Of a stretch of DNA of 64,000 bases, positions 1 to 11,400 are shown one piece after another. Source of the stretch: Cristatella mucedo (lineage: Eukaryota; Bryozoa; Phylactolaemata; Cristatellidae); contig WPIO01000155.1 of NCBI GenBank assembly GCA_009760855.2, positions 485,501 through 549,500 of the forward strand. Reading direction: 5' to 3'. Made by a program: the position numbers and the translations under genes. Numbering within the stretch: position 1 is the stretch's first letter; every line of letters begins with the position of its first letter. The notes under the pieces are model-generated. The model was not told where the DNA came from. It made no database searches and worked only from the letters and a program-made list of their open reading frames with translations.

Positions 1-149
1 GGATTAGTAGGATTATTGGTATTAGTGGATTAGTAGGATTAGCCTCGTGCAGGTAGCATCGAGGACTCTCACCAGCTCTAATTTACAGTTTCTCAACCGG
101 CTGTAGGTCTTGCCTCTGCACATGAAGCACTGCTAGTGCTTTCTGTCCT

Positions 150-480
150 TCGAAGATTTGTCCGGCCTAGCCGGACTCTGCCAGCCAATGGGCACGCTTC
201 CTTCGTAACAGCTCGTCAGGCACTGCAGTCGGGCGGTAGCGGCAAACTAAGATCGATTGAATTGCGACGGGTCAGCTCTGGGTCGTGTTGACCCACTGGC
301 CGCGTGGCGACGACCTACTTGTTCATGTCCAGCCGGCCCGTGCGCCGACGCCATGCCCCTCCTCTCGCTCCTACTTTCTTCTCTACCGGCGCTCTGGAGC
401 AGCCTACACGACGACTACTGTGAATCAGTATGTAGGCTCACACGGTTGCGTTGCCTTCGTATAATACAATACAGCCGCCA
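150..480 (+). repeat. GC-rich dispersed repeat, copy 1
   Basis: Related to 825-1110 and 55655-55890. Shared blocks include CACTGCAGTCGGGCGGTAGC (55655 copy: GCTGCAGTCGGACAGTATC), a following GACGGGTCAGCT-type block, and AATACAATACAGCCG near the 3' end (also at about 1098). No protein homology is recognised and the transposon class is unknown. Copies differ by many substitutions and indels, so the repeat is old. Confidence 0.5.
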
Positions 481-557
481 TCGTTATCACTACCACAACA
501 CGACTGTGGTGACATCTTTATTCGTGGCGCCGTCGCCGAAGGTTAGCTCGTGAGTCC

Positions 558-677
558 CTACAAAGTGGCAGACACTGCCACCTACAAAGTGGCGAACACT
601 GCCGCCTACAAAGTGGCGAACACTGCCATCTACAAAGTGGGGAACACTGCCACCTACAAAGTGGGGAACACTGCCAC
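558..677 (+). repeat. 24-bp minisatellite, 5 copies
   Basis: Five tandem copies of a 24-bp unit beginning CTACAAAGTGGCGAACACTG; the last two carry GGG in place of GCG. Because 24 is a multiple of three, the array is open in several frames on both strands. This explains the repetitive reading frames here, which are not considered genes. Confidence 0.9.
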
Positions 678-824
678 CGACTGGGCGCTGCCGGTCACTG
701 GGCCTCACTGCAACAACGCCTCAACCGCGCTCGGCTTAACCGTGCCTGACTTTCCTGTTCGTGAATACTCTGCCATAATCCTTTTTCGTCGCTTTATCTC
801 TCGCTACTGTGAGGACCGTTGTGG

Positions 825-1110
825 GCGTGGCCATGCAGCAAAGTTGTTCCGCCCCAGCCGGACAAATCGGCTAACCGAGCTCGATGTAATGGCGAAGGGG
901 CAGTGCTGGGGCTGTGGCTGGGGGGCGCCTAGCCCTGAACCGAGCAATTTTCTACTAGTCCGTCGGCTTGTGATGACGCTGTCCACTCTCTGTCGCTCAC
1001 GCTCACCCTCTCTGCCCTCCTCGTGCTCTGAAGCAGTCTGCGAGAGCGACGGCTACGACGCCAGCACGTACGCTCGCCGGCTCTCGCCGCGTTAGTACAA
1101 TACAGCCGTC
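825..1110 (+). repeat. GC-rich dispersed repeat, copy 2
   Basis: Begins TGTGGGCGTGGCCATGCAG and contains TTCCGCCCCAGC, matching GTGGGCGTGGCCACGCCC and TCCGCCCCAGC at about 55677-55715. Ends with TACAATACAGCCGTCGT, matching copy 1 near 465. Class unknown. Confidence 0.5.
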
Positions 1111-2589
1111 GTGGCAACCACCACTCGCACGTTGGGGCATCTCTCTTGGTCGCGTCGCGAGCCGCCGCCGCCGCCGCGGCCAAGAGGCGCGCGAACTCGC
1201 GCCCCTACAGGCATGCTTCCCGGGCTTCCCCCTATCGCCCGGCGCTGTCGCGCCCGATCGGACTAGGACTATAGCTGGACGACTCTTAGTGACCTTACTA
1301 TTTGCAATGATAGTGCATACACACTAGCGGTTAGTTTTTGCCATTCATCTCTCTCATTCGCATGCATACGATTGGTTCGCCATTGTCATGCAAATTCGCC
1401 TGCTGCTTCTGCCGGGTTTGGTGAATTTGGAATCTTGCTCGCGAACCGCACTGGAGTCGCTGAAAGAGGAGGGGGTAAGGGGTGCTCGCCTCGCGGTATT
1501 GCCAGCATTTCTGCGTGCCGCCCAGCGAGCCCTGCCACAAGAGCGGCTGCTGCGAATCAATCTCAGGCGCTGGCTATCTGGTCAACTAGTGCTCACCGCT
1601 GTCAACCTTAACGAGTCTCTGGAGCCCCAATTCCATGTGCAATAAGCGCCCAGCGACGTGATTCTTGCCGACCACATCGACCTGCTTCCTTTGACCCAGA
1701 AATGCCAGAAATCGACCAACTGCTCGAGCATGACCCAAGCCCGGCCGTCAGGTTAATCTGTCTTTCATACCCGGAGATCAATCAAAACTGGTGGATGAGT
1801 CACCATCGTAGCTCCTGCTCCTGCTCTCAATTGCAAACCGTTCGACGTCCCCTTAAAACAGTCATCCGAACCTCTTTTTCTAAGCGGCTCCAATGGCAGG
1901 TTGCCAGTTGCAGCAGTAATCGATCAGACCCCCCCCCCCCCTGTGTACTAAGCCTAACTTTTTCAGATTGTTCTCACCTCATCCAGGGTGGTGTACTATG
2001 GATTTCGACCGCTCAACTGACGCCGTAAGTGCCGAGTTTCGTGCAGTGACCGATTGGATTTTCTTTTGCGGCCCAAGGGCATGATCCTGCTCGCAACAAA
2101 GGTCACACACTCGATCACATTAAGATTGTGTGCTGCGAACTCTTATCTTGGCCGAATAAGGCGCATCTGGCCGCCTGCTGGCTTCATTCAGTCTGCAATA
2201 CGTGCCCTTCATATCCAGAATTGCCTGCGAACTGCAAACCTTAGCACCCTTAGCATTGATGCGATGCTTTCACGCTAAAATATCTTCCATACCCCTGGTG
2301 CGAAATTTTTCTTCTGACCTGTGGTCACTGTTGGAATATTACAAGTAGACTCAAGGCAACGTTCTACACGCGTGTGCTCCTCTGACTAAGCACACTGTCG
2401 CCCAGTGGGCCTACGGTTTACTCATTAATTAAGCTAGCTAGGTTTACTAAGCTCAAGCTTGAGAAGCATACCAAGATTCTGGTCTGATAGTCTGTCAACT
2501 GGCATAAGAGGACTACTGTAGGTAATAACAACCTACCCTAGCAAAGATCCAGTCCGGATTTTATAAAAGCCTAGTAGAATCACTGATGC
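1111..2589. other. Intergenic, nothing recognised
   Basis: GC-rich at the left, closer to average on the right, with a short poly-C run near 1930. Short open frames around 1331-1645 resemble no known protein and lack splice or start context. From about 2540 the sequence begins to resemble the upstream part of LINE A, too decayed to delimit. Confidence 0.5.
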
Positions 2590-3735
2590 CCGATTCAAAA
2601 ATGCAGACGTCGACCATCAGCAATCTCTTAAACTGCTGCTCTCATATGCCGATGTGATTACTCGGCACAATCCAGCCTTTCACTTCTATGCGGATGACGC
2701 TTAGTTATACCTTTGCTTTGATTCGATTTCTCTCGACCTCCTTGCTGCATGTGTTGATGAAATTTAATATGGATGGCAGTATACTTTCTCGAATTGAATT
2801 ATGTTAAAACCAGCATAATAATACTGGGCAAACCAAGTGTGATTCAGAATGGGATGACCTAACGCTCAGATTAGCTCTCCTGTTGAATCTTCGCGTAATC
2901 TAGGCGTCCTGTTCCGAAGTGACCTTTCATTAGACGACCACATCAGCTCCACAGTCAAGTCTGTCTACTTTTAGCTACATGACATTTCTACAATTTAAGT
3001 TCGTTTAAGCTGCGATGCTACATCCTAACTAGTCCATGCATTTGTGACATCCCGTCTCGACTTCTGTAACTCACTGCTTGCTGGCCTACCGGCCTGTGCA
3101 ATCACGAGTTTACAGCTGGTGCAAGACTGTGCAGCTATTCTTATTTGTCGTGAGCGTCGCAGTTGCCACATCACACCACTTCTCACCGACCTGCACTGGC
3201 TACCAATCAAGCAACGGATCGATTTCAAGGTTTTGTCGCTCACTTTTCGGTCCCTTCATTCTTTGGCTCCAGCCAACCAATAGATCTACTTCCCCACCAT
3301 CGCACCTTCTGCTTTTCGGAATCCAATCTTTTACCAAAACCTTTTACGAACCTCACATCCTTTGGAGACCGTGCCTGCCTTTAGTTCGTATGCTCCCAAA
3401 GCCTGGAACTCACTCCCGACTGGAGTCACGACATCTCCTGACTTGAACTTAAAATGCATCTCTTTATCACAGCATTTAGTGGGTCCCTGTGATTCGTCCT
3501 TTACTTGCTTACGCTTGCAGATCTGTCCACGGTGCCACTAACCATATTTGCATGCTGATCCTTCGCATGTCACCTCTAACCATATTATGGTTGTTGTCAT
3601 TGAGCACGGTACCCCCAACTATTCGATCATGCTTAATGTGTAGCAAATGTAAAAAGTGCCTAGACAGAGATTGGGTTATTTGAGGGTGCCATATCAAATA
3701 TATTATTGTTATTATTATTATTATTATTATTAAGT
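2590..3735 (+). mobile_element. LINE A copy (RT C-terminal half and 3' end), decayed
   Basis: Non-LTR retrotransposon of the L2/CR1 group. The FHFYADD reverse-transcriptase motif is readable near 2680. Next comes the C-terminal region [11 protein letters not shown], then [11 protein letters not shown] and [12 protein letters not shown] (3044-3283). The copy ends in the family hairpin and a (TTA)n tail at 3700-3732. Frameshifts and stops split it into several frames, so it is non-functional. Confidence 0.85.
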
Positions 3736-3749
3736 ATTTTAACTTTGTG

Positions 3750-4690
3750 ATTCTTGCGTTGATCTAGAAGACTGCTTGTCTAGCATCTCTTTCATCCGCA
3801 GCAGATAAGATCAGAGAGACTATCCCAGAGGGCATGACACCTCCACTGGGCTCTTCTCTCTAAGTAGTATTCCCTACTAAACTCCTCTCCCTCAGTTCCG
3901 TTCAAGATCTGAATGTCAAATTTAAGCATATCACCAGTGGCCTCATCTCAAAGGGCAAGTCTTTAAGCCAGAGAAGACAAAACTTTCAAATAGACCCTGT
4001 ACAGACTTCTCTCCTTCGATGATAACATGATTTCCTGCTGCCTTGATTAACTAACGATTTAAATTCGCTCCTAGCCTCAGATCTTTCCCTAGCACCCATT
4101 GAAAAGGCTATTGTTAGGCTGCTCATTAAGGGGGTAAGTCACAACACATGTCCAGTAAAGCTTAAGCAACTGTCACCTACTATTCCCATTGGCACTCATA
4201 CTAAACAAAACGAACGAGCACTTTCGCATCTTCCTAGGACTGCTGCCTCAGGTACAGTCTCTCTGCTCATTTTGCTGAACTTTTCGGGAGCATTTGATAC
4301 TAATTCACAAGTCTTTTTGGAGCTCATAACTTCTCGCCCGAACATCACTTGCAGTCAAATCCAGTGGAATATAATCTGTCCTATCTCTGTGGAAGACTCT
4401 GATCTGATCTAGAGCATTATTGCCATTTGGTAAGAGACTTTCGAGTAGCCGCTCAAAGTAAGGAACTTCCCAGTGATGTATGCTGTATCTACTGTCCTTC
4501 ACTTGGTTTACTTCAATTTATACTCAGCCTCTTGCCGATTTAATCACTAAGCACCTCCTGGCTTTCATTTCTATGTAAATAACATATGTAGATATATAGA
4601 AGATATATTTGCTCACTGATTCCTACCTGCTGCCCAGCACGTCAAACTCACTTGCTGCATGTATTGCTGATCTTCGCCATCGGATGAGGG
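3750..4690 (+). mobile_element. LINE A copy (N-terminal RT region), decayed
   Basis: A frame reading DKIRETIPEGM near 3800 corresponds to FVQKIDKIWESIPAM of the better preserved copy at 16740. LLILLNFSGAFDT near 4265-4295 is the first catalytic Asp block of the reverse transcriptase. The copy is heavily frameshifted. It stops at a TCAAATTGAATAATAATAA junction, where a minus-strand LINE A 3' end begins. Confidence 0.75.
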
Positions 4691-4691
4691 C

Positions 4692-5010
4692 AAAGTGTCT
4701 CAAATTGAATAATAATAATGATAATGCATTTGATAAAGCGCCCTCAGAGAACTCACTCTCTTTCTAGGCGCTTTGCAATTGCTGCAAAGGAAGCATGATC
4801 AAATGTTTAGTGGTAGCATGCTCAATAAACAACAAGAATAACATGGTTTGGGTTGACATGCACCGGGTCAACATGCAAGTATGGTCAGTGGCAGCATGTG
4901 CATTGTCGCCACGAATAAGCACACAAAAGACGAATAAATGACTCAGTAAATGCTATGATAAATAGGTGCGTTTTCTTTTTTAATGTGGTCAAGTCTGGAG
5001 ATGTCGTGAC
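4692..5010 (-). mobile_element. LINE A 3' end fragment
   Basis: Starts with ATAATAATGATAATGCATTT (the ATT tail seen in reverse), followed by AAAGCGCCCTCAGAG and TTTCTAGGCGCTTTG. These are the two arms of the 3' hairpin. The 3' UTR follows with the conserved GACATGCACCGGGTCA block. 5'-truncated. Confidence 0.85.
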
Positions 5011-5039
5011 ACAAGTCGGGATGACAATAAAACCATTTA

Positions 5040-5640
5040 ACTGGTTATATGTGAAGCTGTTGTTAATTAGAATTCGGAAACTCTATCCTTGAAATCTGCT
5101 CTTCCAGTATGACTCTTGTAGCTTTTGTGTGAAATACGGGTGTCCTTTTCAGGAGTGACCTGTTAATAAACGAACTCGACAGCTCCATGTATCCCCACTT
5201 TCATGTGGGCAACACTGCCACAATTTAGGCTATCGTAGGCAGAGATACCACATCCAAGTTCGTCCATTTGTGACATCCCGTCGCGGCTTCTGTAACCCAA
5301 TACTTGTTGGTCTTCTGGCCTGTGCAATCAGGCACTTACAGCTGGTGAAAAACTCTGCAGCTAGGTTTTCTGTCGTGAGAGGCGCAGTTGCCACTTCACA
5401 CCACTTCTAGCTGACCTTCACTGGCTCTCAGTCAACCAACGCATTGACTTCAAGGTTCTGTCACACACATTTAGGTCTCTTCCTTTTTTGGCTCCCGCCT
5501 ACCTCGCAGATCTACTTCCCCATTATTCTAGGCATCGTCCCACCAGCTCCTCCACCTCAAATCGCTTAGCTGTGCCTCTAACCAACTTGAAACCCTTTGG
5601 AGACCGCGCCTTTAGTTCGTACGCTCTCAAAGCCTGGGGC
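5040..5640 (+). mobile_element. LINE A C-terminal fragment
   Basis: Decayed copy of the RT C-terminal region. TSKFVHL, PSRGFCNPILVGL-like and LAPAYLADLLPHYS (from 5488) are readable, then NLKPFGDRAFSSYALKAW, the KxFGDRAFS..PKxWN block typical of L2/CR1-group elements. It runs directly into a 32-bp tandem expansion. Confidence 0.8.
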
Positions 5641-5719
5641 ACCTGCAGGCCTCAGCTCTCAAAGCCTGGGGCACCTGCAGGCCTCAGCTCTCAAAGCCTG
5701 GGGCACCTGCAGGCCTCAG
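5623..5719 (+). repeat. 32-bp tandem triplication inside LINE A coding sequence
   Basis: Three near-identical 32-bp units starting CTCTCAAAGCCTGGGGCACC at 5623, 5655 and 5687. The first overlaps the KAW(N) codons of the LINE, so the array arose by local duplication after insertion. Since 32 is not a multiple of three, it shifts frame in every copy. Confidence 0.9.
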
Positions 5720-6309
5720 CTCACGACCTGGGACGTAGAGTGCGAGCGGCCTCACCTCTGGGCCAAGACCCGAATTACCAGCGAGACCAGATGCGAGTTT
5801 ATTCGATGCAGGCTGCGAGGGAATTACGTGAGCCTGATTCGGAGTGACATAATTCCGTATTTCGTAGTGACGCTTCGATGGATAGATCGATTGAGCTGAA
5901 TGTCGCGAGCGTACAAATGAAAGCAAGAATTCGTTTGACGATGGGAGTGTATAGACAGTTAAGCGACCTCAGAGCCCTGAGGTAGCTCATGCCATAAAGC
6001 CTCTTCAGACAGACATTTACATATAGACCCCTACATCTCTCATCGATATACGCCCAAACCCACTTTGTCACTGAGCCTGTAATACCTTGGTGCCGGGAGG
6101 GTTGTTTCCTTAAGTCAAATGCTGCTGATGGATCTAGGAGTAGCAGCAGCAGAGAGGACCTACCACACTCAGCACTGTCCGGAATGTCTCAGTAAACCCT
6201 GAGCTGTCAGAGATCAGACCGGGCAGACTCTTCGCCCATCGGACGAGCGGCCGATGGCCAGAGCGGTCATACAGGGAGTCACATAACGAGGCTTCGCTAG
6301 CCTGCTCGC

Positions 6310-6455
6310 TGCTAGTCTATGCTCTGCACTCCGTACGCTGTGCGTAATACCGTGTACTCTGTATCTAATCTATACTCTGTTCTCTGTACCCTATACTGTT
6401 GATACTTTATACTCTATACTCTGTACTATATTCTACGCTCTATACTCCATGCTTC
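6310..6455 (+). repeat. Degenerate TATACTCTG-type short repeat
   Basis: Imperfect tandem runs of TACTCTGTA / TATACTCTR about 9-10 bp long. The region between the LINE A fragment and this tract (5720-6310) shows no recognisable feature. Confidence 0.6.
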
Positions 6456-6479
6456 ACAGGCCTGCTCTACGCACCGCTT

Positions 6480-7460
6480 CGTAGCGGCTTTGAAAACTCG
6501 ACTCGGGCGAAAAGCTCTTCGAACCCGTCGCTAGCTGGCCGCTGCATCTCTTTAGATCAGCGGCCAGCGACGGCGGCTGCAGCGCCCACCCACCCGAAAG
6601 GTGTTCCCTTCTATATAGATAATTATAGGAGAAGGTCGAACGAACATCGTGCCTGCCCTAATTGGAATCGCGGCGGTCTGCCGCTTAGCTGCTGCCACTC
6701 GATGCGGCGCCGAGACGGCACAATCGTCGACAGCGCTCACGCTCACGCCGTCGCCTCGGCCGCCCAGCCGACGCCGCATCACGTGACCAGCAGCCGCCGT
6801 AGCTGTAGCGGCTTCGGGTTCGTCGCTGTCAGCGGCAGACTTCGCAGCGAGTCTCTCTGTCTCTCGCCTCAGAACTCCGGAAGTTGCCGGAGCCGCCGCC
6901 ACCGTCTCGAGCTTCTTTTCCGGCGTCTGCTGCGCCGCCACTCGATCTCGTCCGTCGCACTCGCAGAGCCGAGGACAGATTCGAATGCGTCCTCTACTCG
7001 GTCGAGGTAAGTACTTTCGAGCAATACCGCCACAGCAACCGTCACTCCGCTTAGCGGGACGACGGCGTCCGGAGCCGTCGTGCAGTGCATCGCCGTCCCA
7101 CTACGTGAGCCGCTCTCACCGAGCGCAGGGGTCCTTGGCTTACGATATCTCGCCAAGCGAGCGGCGACGTTTCTCGCTACGAGCTCGCAATCTCTCGCTA
7201 CGTTTCGTACAGCGGCGGACTTACGAATGCGCCGGCGAGTACCGGATCCAGCGGCCAGTTCCCGCGGCCTTGCCCTTTGGCACCCGAAGTGGGCTCGAAT
7301 ACCTTTGAGAAGTATGCACGAGTACGCTCGAGCAGTGAGCGCGCGAGCACCTTGGAGAATAAGGCGAGAGTACCTTTTTCGCCCGCGGTTCCAGGGGCAC
7401 CTGGCAAACTTGCCGCCGTCGGAAACAGAGACCGAAGTTAGCACTCGAGCGTAGGGTACC
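6480..7460 (+). promoter_or_regulatory. CpG-rich segment, possible promoter / first exon
   Basis: About 1 kb with dense CG dinucleotides compared with the AT-richer flanks. A consensus splice donor, GAG|GTAAGTAC, has its GT at 7007-7008. No protein domain is recognised in the long open frames on either strand, and these are common in CG-rich DNA. A CpG-island promoter with a non-coding first exon is one reading; compositional accident is another. Confidence 0.3.
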
Positions 7461-7815
7461 GGACCGATGTATAGAACGCCGCAGATTTATGGCGAGTGCA
7501 AATTCATCCTTTACTTTTCTGAGTTCTCATCCTTTACTCTTCCTACTTCGCTTCGCGGTCAATATCGAAACACCGATTTAAGAACGCTGCAATTCGAAGA
7601 GCGAAACTGCGCATGCGCGCTCGAGCGCTGCGCATGCGCAGTCGCAGCCTTAGCGCTAGCTAGCTTACATCTGGAAGTGACTACCAACGCGAGTCAGAAC
7701 GATCGGTCGTAGGAAATTCCCCCCCCCCCCCGGGACGTTTCCCTCCCTCCGGCCATTCCCCCCCCCCGGGTATAACATTTCCTCCCTATGTTGATGAATG
7801 TATAACTAAGAAGAC

Positions 7816-7818
<3 letters not shown>

Positions 7819-7907
<89 letters not shown>
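7819..7907. repeat. (TA)n microsatellite
   Basis: About 90 bp of alternating TA with one CAAA interruption, internal to the left copy of the TIR element. Confidence 0.95.
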
Positions 7908-7910
<3 letters not shown>

Positions 7911-8264
7911 AATGAAGCTCGTGCTCTATTAAAATAAAATCAACTCAGTATGATTAGAGTAATTGATAGATTGGATGGATGGTTTCTAAGGAAGCGAGCG
8001 GCGGTGGGTGGTGGCTGCGGCAGCTTCGAGCTATTGTTTGGTCCTGCGGAAGTTAAGTCCCGCTCGACGCCGCCATGCACGTGTTCGTACCTGTCAAAGC
8101 GGGCGGGCGCTACGGCGTGCCGCGAGTTCCTGCAAATGATCGCTAAGCCTCAGAGGTCTACTGAGTATAACTCGACCTCAAGAGATCTAGTTAAGCCCTA
8201 ATGCGCACTAATTAAAGCGTGGAATACGCGAATGGGTGGATTTAGGCGGTGGAGGCGCTGCCTG

Positions 8265-8425
8265 TCCTAAACCCTAAACACTCAACCCTAAATACTAAAC
8301 CCTAAACTGTAAATCCTAAACGCTAAAGCCTAAACCCTAAATTATAAACCCTAAACCCTAAAAGCTAAACCCTAAAAACCCTAAAACCTAAACCCTAAAC
8401 CATAAACCTAAACCCTAAACCATAT
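8265..8425 (-). repeat. Degenerate CCCTAAA (TTTAGGG-like) tract
   Basis: About twenty CCCTAAA-like units with many variants (CTCAACCCTAAA, CTAAACGCTAAAGCC). It looks like telomere-type repeat sequence but is irregular, short, and internal to a dispersed element that has a second copy at 12160-12215. It is therefore read as part of that element, not a chromosome end. Confidence 0.8.
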
Positions 8426-8510
8426 ACCGGGGCAAATGTCTTATCCCAAGGGAAGGAAATGACCGGGGGGGAATGTCCGGGAGGAGGAACGTCCAGGGGG
8501 AATGTCCGTA

Positions 8511-9569
8511 CCCCTCTCGATCAGCTTACCCTATTCACCTTGACCTATTGACATTGCCCCTTTGACTACTAGGCGTAAATTAGCCGAGAGGCGGATGTGT
8601 CAGTTTTTTATTACGCAATAATAGGCCGGGAAATCACTGCTTACATTCTTCTGCTGAAAATTCCAACTTGACGAGCGACGGCGATAAGCACTGGCGTATG
8701 TTCTTCTATTCGGCGTCTCGCACGCCACCATTTCGACCACGAAGTACCGTTGCACAATATTAGCTGCCTCGCTGACTTGGCGTAGGCTATTCGTCCAATC
8801 CTGAGCAGCGACGTCGTTCGGAAGCTCTCACCCAGCTCGCAATTCGGTGGTCGGCGAAACTTGCCGGAATAGGCATTCTCTAGAAAGAAATCTTCCAAAG
8901 CTTGGCGTCTGCCAGTGATGTGCCGCTGCCCGGCCCCCTCCTCCCCCCCCCCCGATGCGAGCTGCTTTGGGAAGGGGCGGCCGTTCTCCGAGGCCGATTC
9001 CACCTCCGCATTTGGTAACTCGCCGCCGCCTCCACGAACAGACTCCACCTGTCGAGGAATGCGCTGCCCAATGAGATGTCCTTCGCTGACGGTTTCTTCG
9101 GCGGCGAATCACGAAAGCAACTGGCGCATTTCCGGAGAAGTAAGTCGGGACGGCGTCGGCATCGCTTGGCAACCAGAAAGGGTCAGAGGGCTAACTTTAT
9201 GGGTGCTGGTGGAGTTTCCTCGGGAGTCTCGGTTGGCTCGATCGGGACGACTTGACTTAGCTTTCTGAGTCTGCAGGGCTGCGCTGGCATTTAACTTGGG
9301 ATTTCATATCAAAGCAGTGCGTAAGAGACTCGCCCACTTAGCCGCATCCTGCTAGTACTAAGTAGTTGCCTAGGGTTGCTTGAAAATGCTTCCCGTCGCT
9401 CCGACTGCGCCTACGTCAAGCTGCTTTAAAAGTTCTTGTACGGGCGTAAAGAGCAAGGTATGAACGCTCGGTCGGCTATGGCTCTGGGATTGTGGCGCCT
9501 TCCTAAAATGCTGTTCTCCCTTTGGAGCGATTGCCCCTACAACAACCAGCCCCCTCCCCGAATCAGCCT
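8511..9569. other. Intergenic between the inverted TIR elements (left part), nothing recognised
   Basis: Open frames up to about 135 codons on the minus strand (8641-9172) are low-complexity Arg/Gly/Ala/Pro sequence with no domain. A short poly-C run lies near 8945. Confidence 0.5.
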
Positions 9570-9722
9570 CGTGCTAGTTTGGCCCTGTTCTACAGGTGCT
9601 CGCCCCGACCGAGGTCAAGGTGAATGCATTCGATGGCCGAGGTCGTGGGCTTGAGCCCAATGTCCTACGTGAATCGCTAGAATAAAGATGAAGTTCTCCT
9701 AGGGCCCTATGCAAATGAATTA
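9570..9722 (+). mobile_element. SINE A copy (tRNA-derived), diverged
   Basis: Contains GCTCGCCCCGACCGAGGTCA, then GGTCGTGGGCTTGAGCCC (B-box region), GAATAAAGATGAAGTTCTC and a CAAATGAATTATTATAA tail. These follow the order of the better copy at 17640-17787. The A box and hairpin are mutated. Confidence 0.75.
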
Positions 9723-10905
9723 TTATAATTACCTGCTCGGGAGGCCAGGGACAGAAATCCCCCTGACTGAAGCGTTTCAGCGAAATAAAGCCCTCCAGAG
9801 GCCGCTTCGGACCACTGCATGCAAAGCGGCTGCATTGCAGACATCGAGCGAGCAAAGATGGCGGAGCCCTGCTGGCGCTTAGATCTGTTTCTGCCGGAAT
9901 CTCTCGGAATGCTAGGAATGCTCGGGCGACATTTGCTCGGCTCGCGCGAGGTGTAGCTCGCCGAGCGAGTACTTTGTGAGCACAGCGAACCCACCGATCG
10001 CTTGGGCACGACGGCTGCACGGCCGTGCTGGACTCGGCGGATTCTTCGGTTCGACGGACTCGGATTCTTCGAACACGACCGCTCTTGGCAGTGGCTCGAG
10101 AAGCCCGAGCACGTCGAGGATGAGCGGCCGCCGGCAGCGCCGAAGCATTCGCTCCGAGGCTTTGAAGCCTGGCCGCGTAGCGCAGCGTAGCGTAGCATAG
10201 CGCAGCGTAGAGCGTCCGCGTCTCACTCCTCCGTCCACTCCTCCTCCTCAGCCACCTTCGACGAAATTCCTCGGTAGCGTAGCGTAGCGTAGCGTAGAGC
10301 GTCCGCATCTCACTCCTCCGCCCACTCCTCCTCCTCAGCCACCTTCAACGCAATTCCTCAGTAGCCGGTAGTAGATCGACGACAGCCTCGACTGTGCGAC
10401 TGCGCGATGCAAGGAAGTAATGACGTAACGACACGACGTAAGCGTAACGACCAGTCTGGCGACCAGCCATTAGAGAGCCGCCAGTCGCCGAGTCATCCCG
10501 TAGGCCGAAGCGGGCGTCCTACTGTAATCGTTTTAGCTGGCTCTTTCGGTGACACGGGGAACGCCATCTTGTCCTCAGAACGCCGGGCACGAACGTCGCT
10601 AATCGCGGGCGTGGCTCGCTCGCTCGAGGCGAGGACGAGGCGAGGCAGCTTCGTCGAAGATCGGGCAGTCGCGCTGTCGAGATTTCGTCAGAGGAAGCGC
10701 AAAATTTCTCTGCGAATCTAGAGGGGAAGCGTTACAACCGAGTTCGCCGCCGCCGCCCCAGCAGCCTCGCTTTCGTAGAGCTGCGAACGAGCCGCCAGCC
10801 TGGGGCGTGCAAATGATAAATCGATCGCCTCGCAGAACTCAGCCCGCGACTTGGGTCGTGAAGCGAAAGCAGCTTAGAAGAATGCGAAGGTATCTGGATT
10901 TCAAT
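9723..10905. other. GC-rich intergenic region with an 87-bp tandem repeat
   Basis: Overlapping open frames on both strands (for example 9574-10308 minus) are rich in Arg/Ser/Ala and show no domain. They are attributed to high GC. The only structure seen is the tandem duplication at about 10190-10368. Confidence 0.5.
10190..10368 (+). repeat. 87-bp tandem duplication with GCGTA runs
   Basis: Two copies, the AGCGTCCGC block starting at 10211 and 10298. Each consists of a (GTAGC)n run, then AGCGTCCGCRTCTCACTCC, then a CTCCTCCTCCTCAGCCACC block. The copies differ at only a few positions, so the duplication is recent. Confidence 0.85.
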
Positions 10906-11400
10906 ATGACGTAATGTATCTCCACCTGTAATTTTGCAAAGCTACGAAGGCTGTATGGGTGTTCCGTAAGAGAACTGTGTTATAACGGACTCAAAACTCA
11001 GAGCGGCTTTCGCTACGCATTCAGTAGCTAACGGATTTCTCATCTCACGCAACGAAGAGATAGTGGGCAGTACGGCTGAGTCAGGTAGCAGTTGAGGCAA
11101 TGAGTAGCATGGAAGTAGCACTTCGACAGCATGTGCCGTCAGCACGTGAGTTGGTTATATTGCATAAGAGCTGTGGAACTATGTTCCACAGCCTCGACCT
11201 GAGCGGAGCAAGAGCCTGTTTGGCCAACGGTCTTTAAGCAGAAGAATGGAACAGCTAACTTATTATTGTCCACACAGGACGTGAGAGCGCGAGGAAGCTG
11301 AAGCTGGTGCAGCAGTTTAGCTCGGTATGGAGGAGCCAGGCGTTGGCGGGCCTCGTGGGTCCTCGCGCGTAAGAACTTTGCTCTGCATCCGTAGGCCGCC
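10906..11400 (-). mobile_element. LINE B 3' region, decayed
   Basis: In reverse: TAATGTATCTCC tail, the YRMxTKSRL-equivalent block, CTGACTCAG..CTGCC(C)ACTATCTC, then CTTAAAGACCGTTGGC near 11225, and the QFQPxRxLRS-equivalent block near 11290. These match the LINE B copy at 13000-13882. Many indels. Confidence 0.75.

Larger units (their letters stand above)
7710..8510 (+). mobile_element. 0.8-kb TIR element (MITE-like), left copy
   Basis: Begins TAGGAAATTCCCC and ends GGGGGAATGTCCGTA, giving imperfect terminal inverted repeats of the form TA(C)GGACATT(Y)CC. Order inside: C-rich subterminal blocks, CCTATGTTGATGAATG, a TA microsatellite (7819-7907), about 360 bp of unique sequence, a degenerate CCCTAAA tract (8265-8425), then G-rich blocks. 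Nearly the same order, reverse-complemented, occurs at 12082-13946. No coding capacity is seen. Ends in TA would suit a Tc1/mariner-type TA target, but this is inference. Confidence 0.65.

Noticed and set aside
6399-7010. 203-codon plus-strand frame as a gene
   Set aside because: Composition-driven Arg/Ser-rich frame, no domain, and its 5' part is a TATACTCTG short repeat; only the CpG/donor observation was kept.
8265-8425. Telomere or subtelomere at the CCCTAAA tract
   Set aside because: The tract is degenerate, only about 160 bp long, internal, and repeated in inverted orientation inside a second copy of the same dispersed element.
9574-10308. 244-codon minus-strand open frame
   Set aside because: Lies in high-GC DNA with overlapping open frames on both strands, crosses the 87-bp tandem repeat and a SINE A, and shows no domain.
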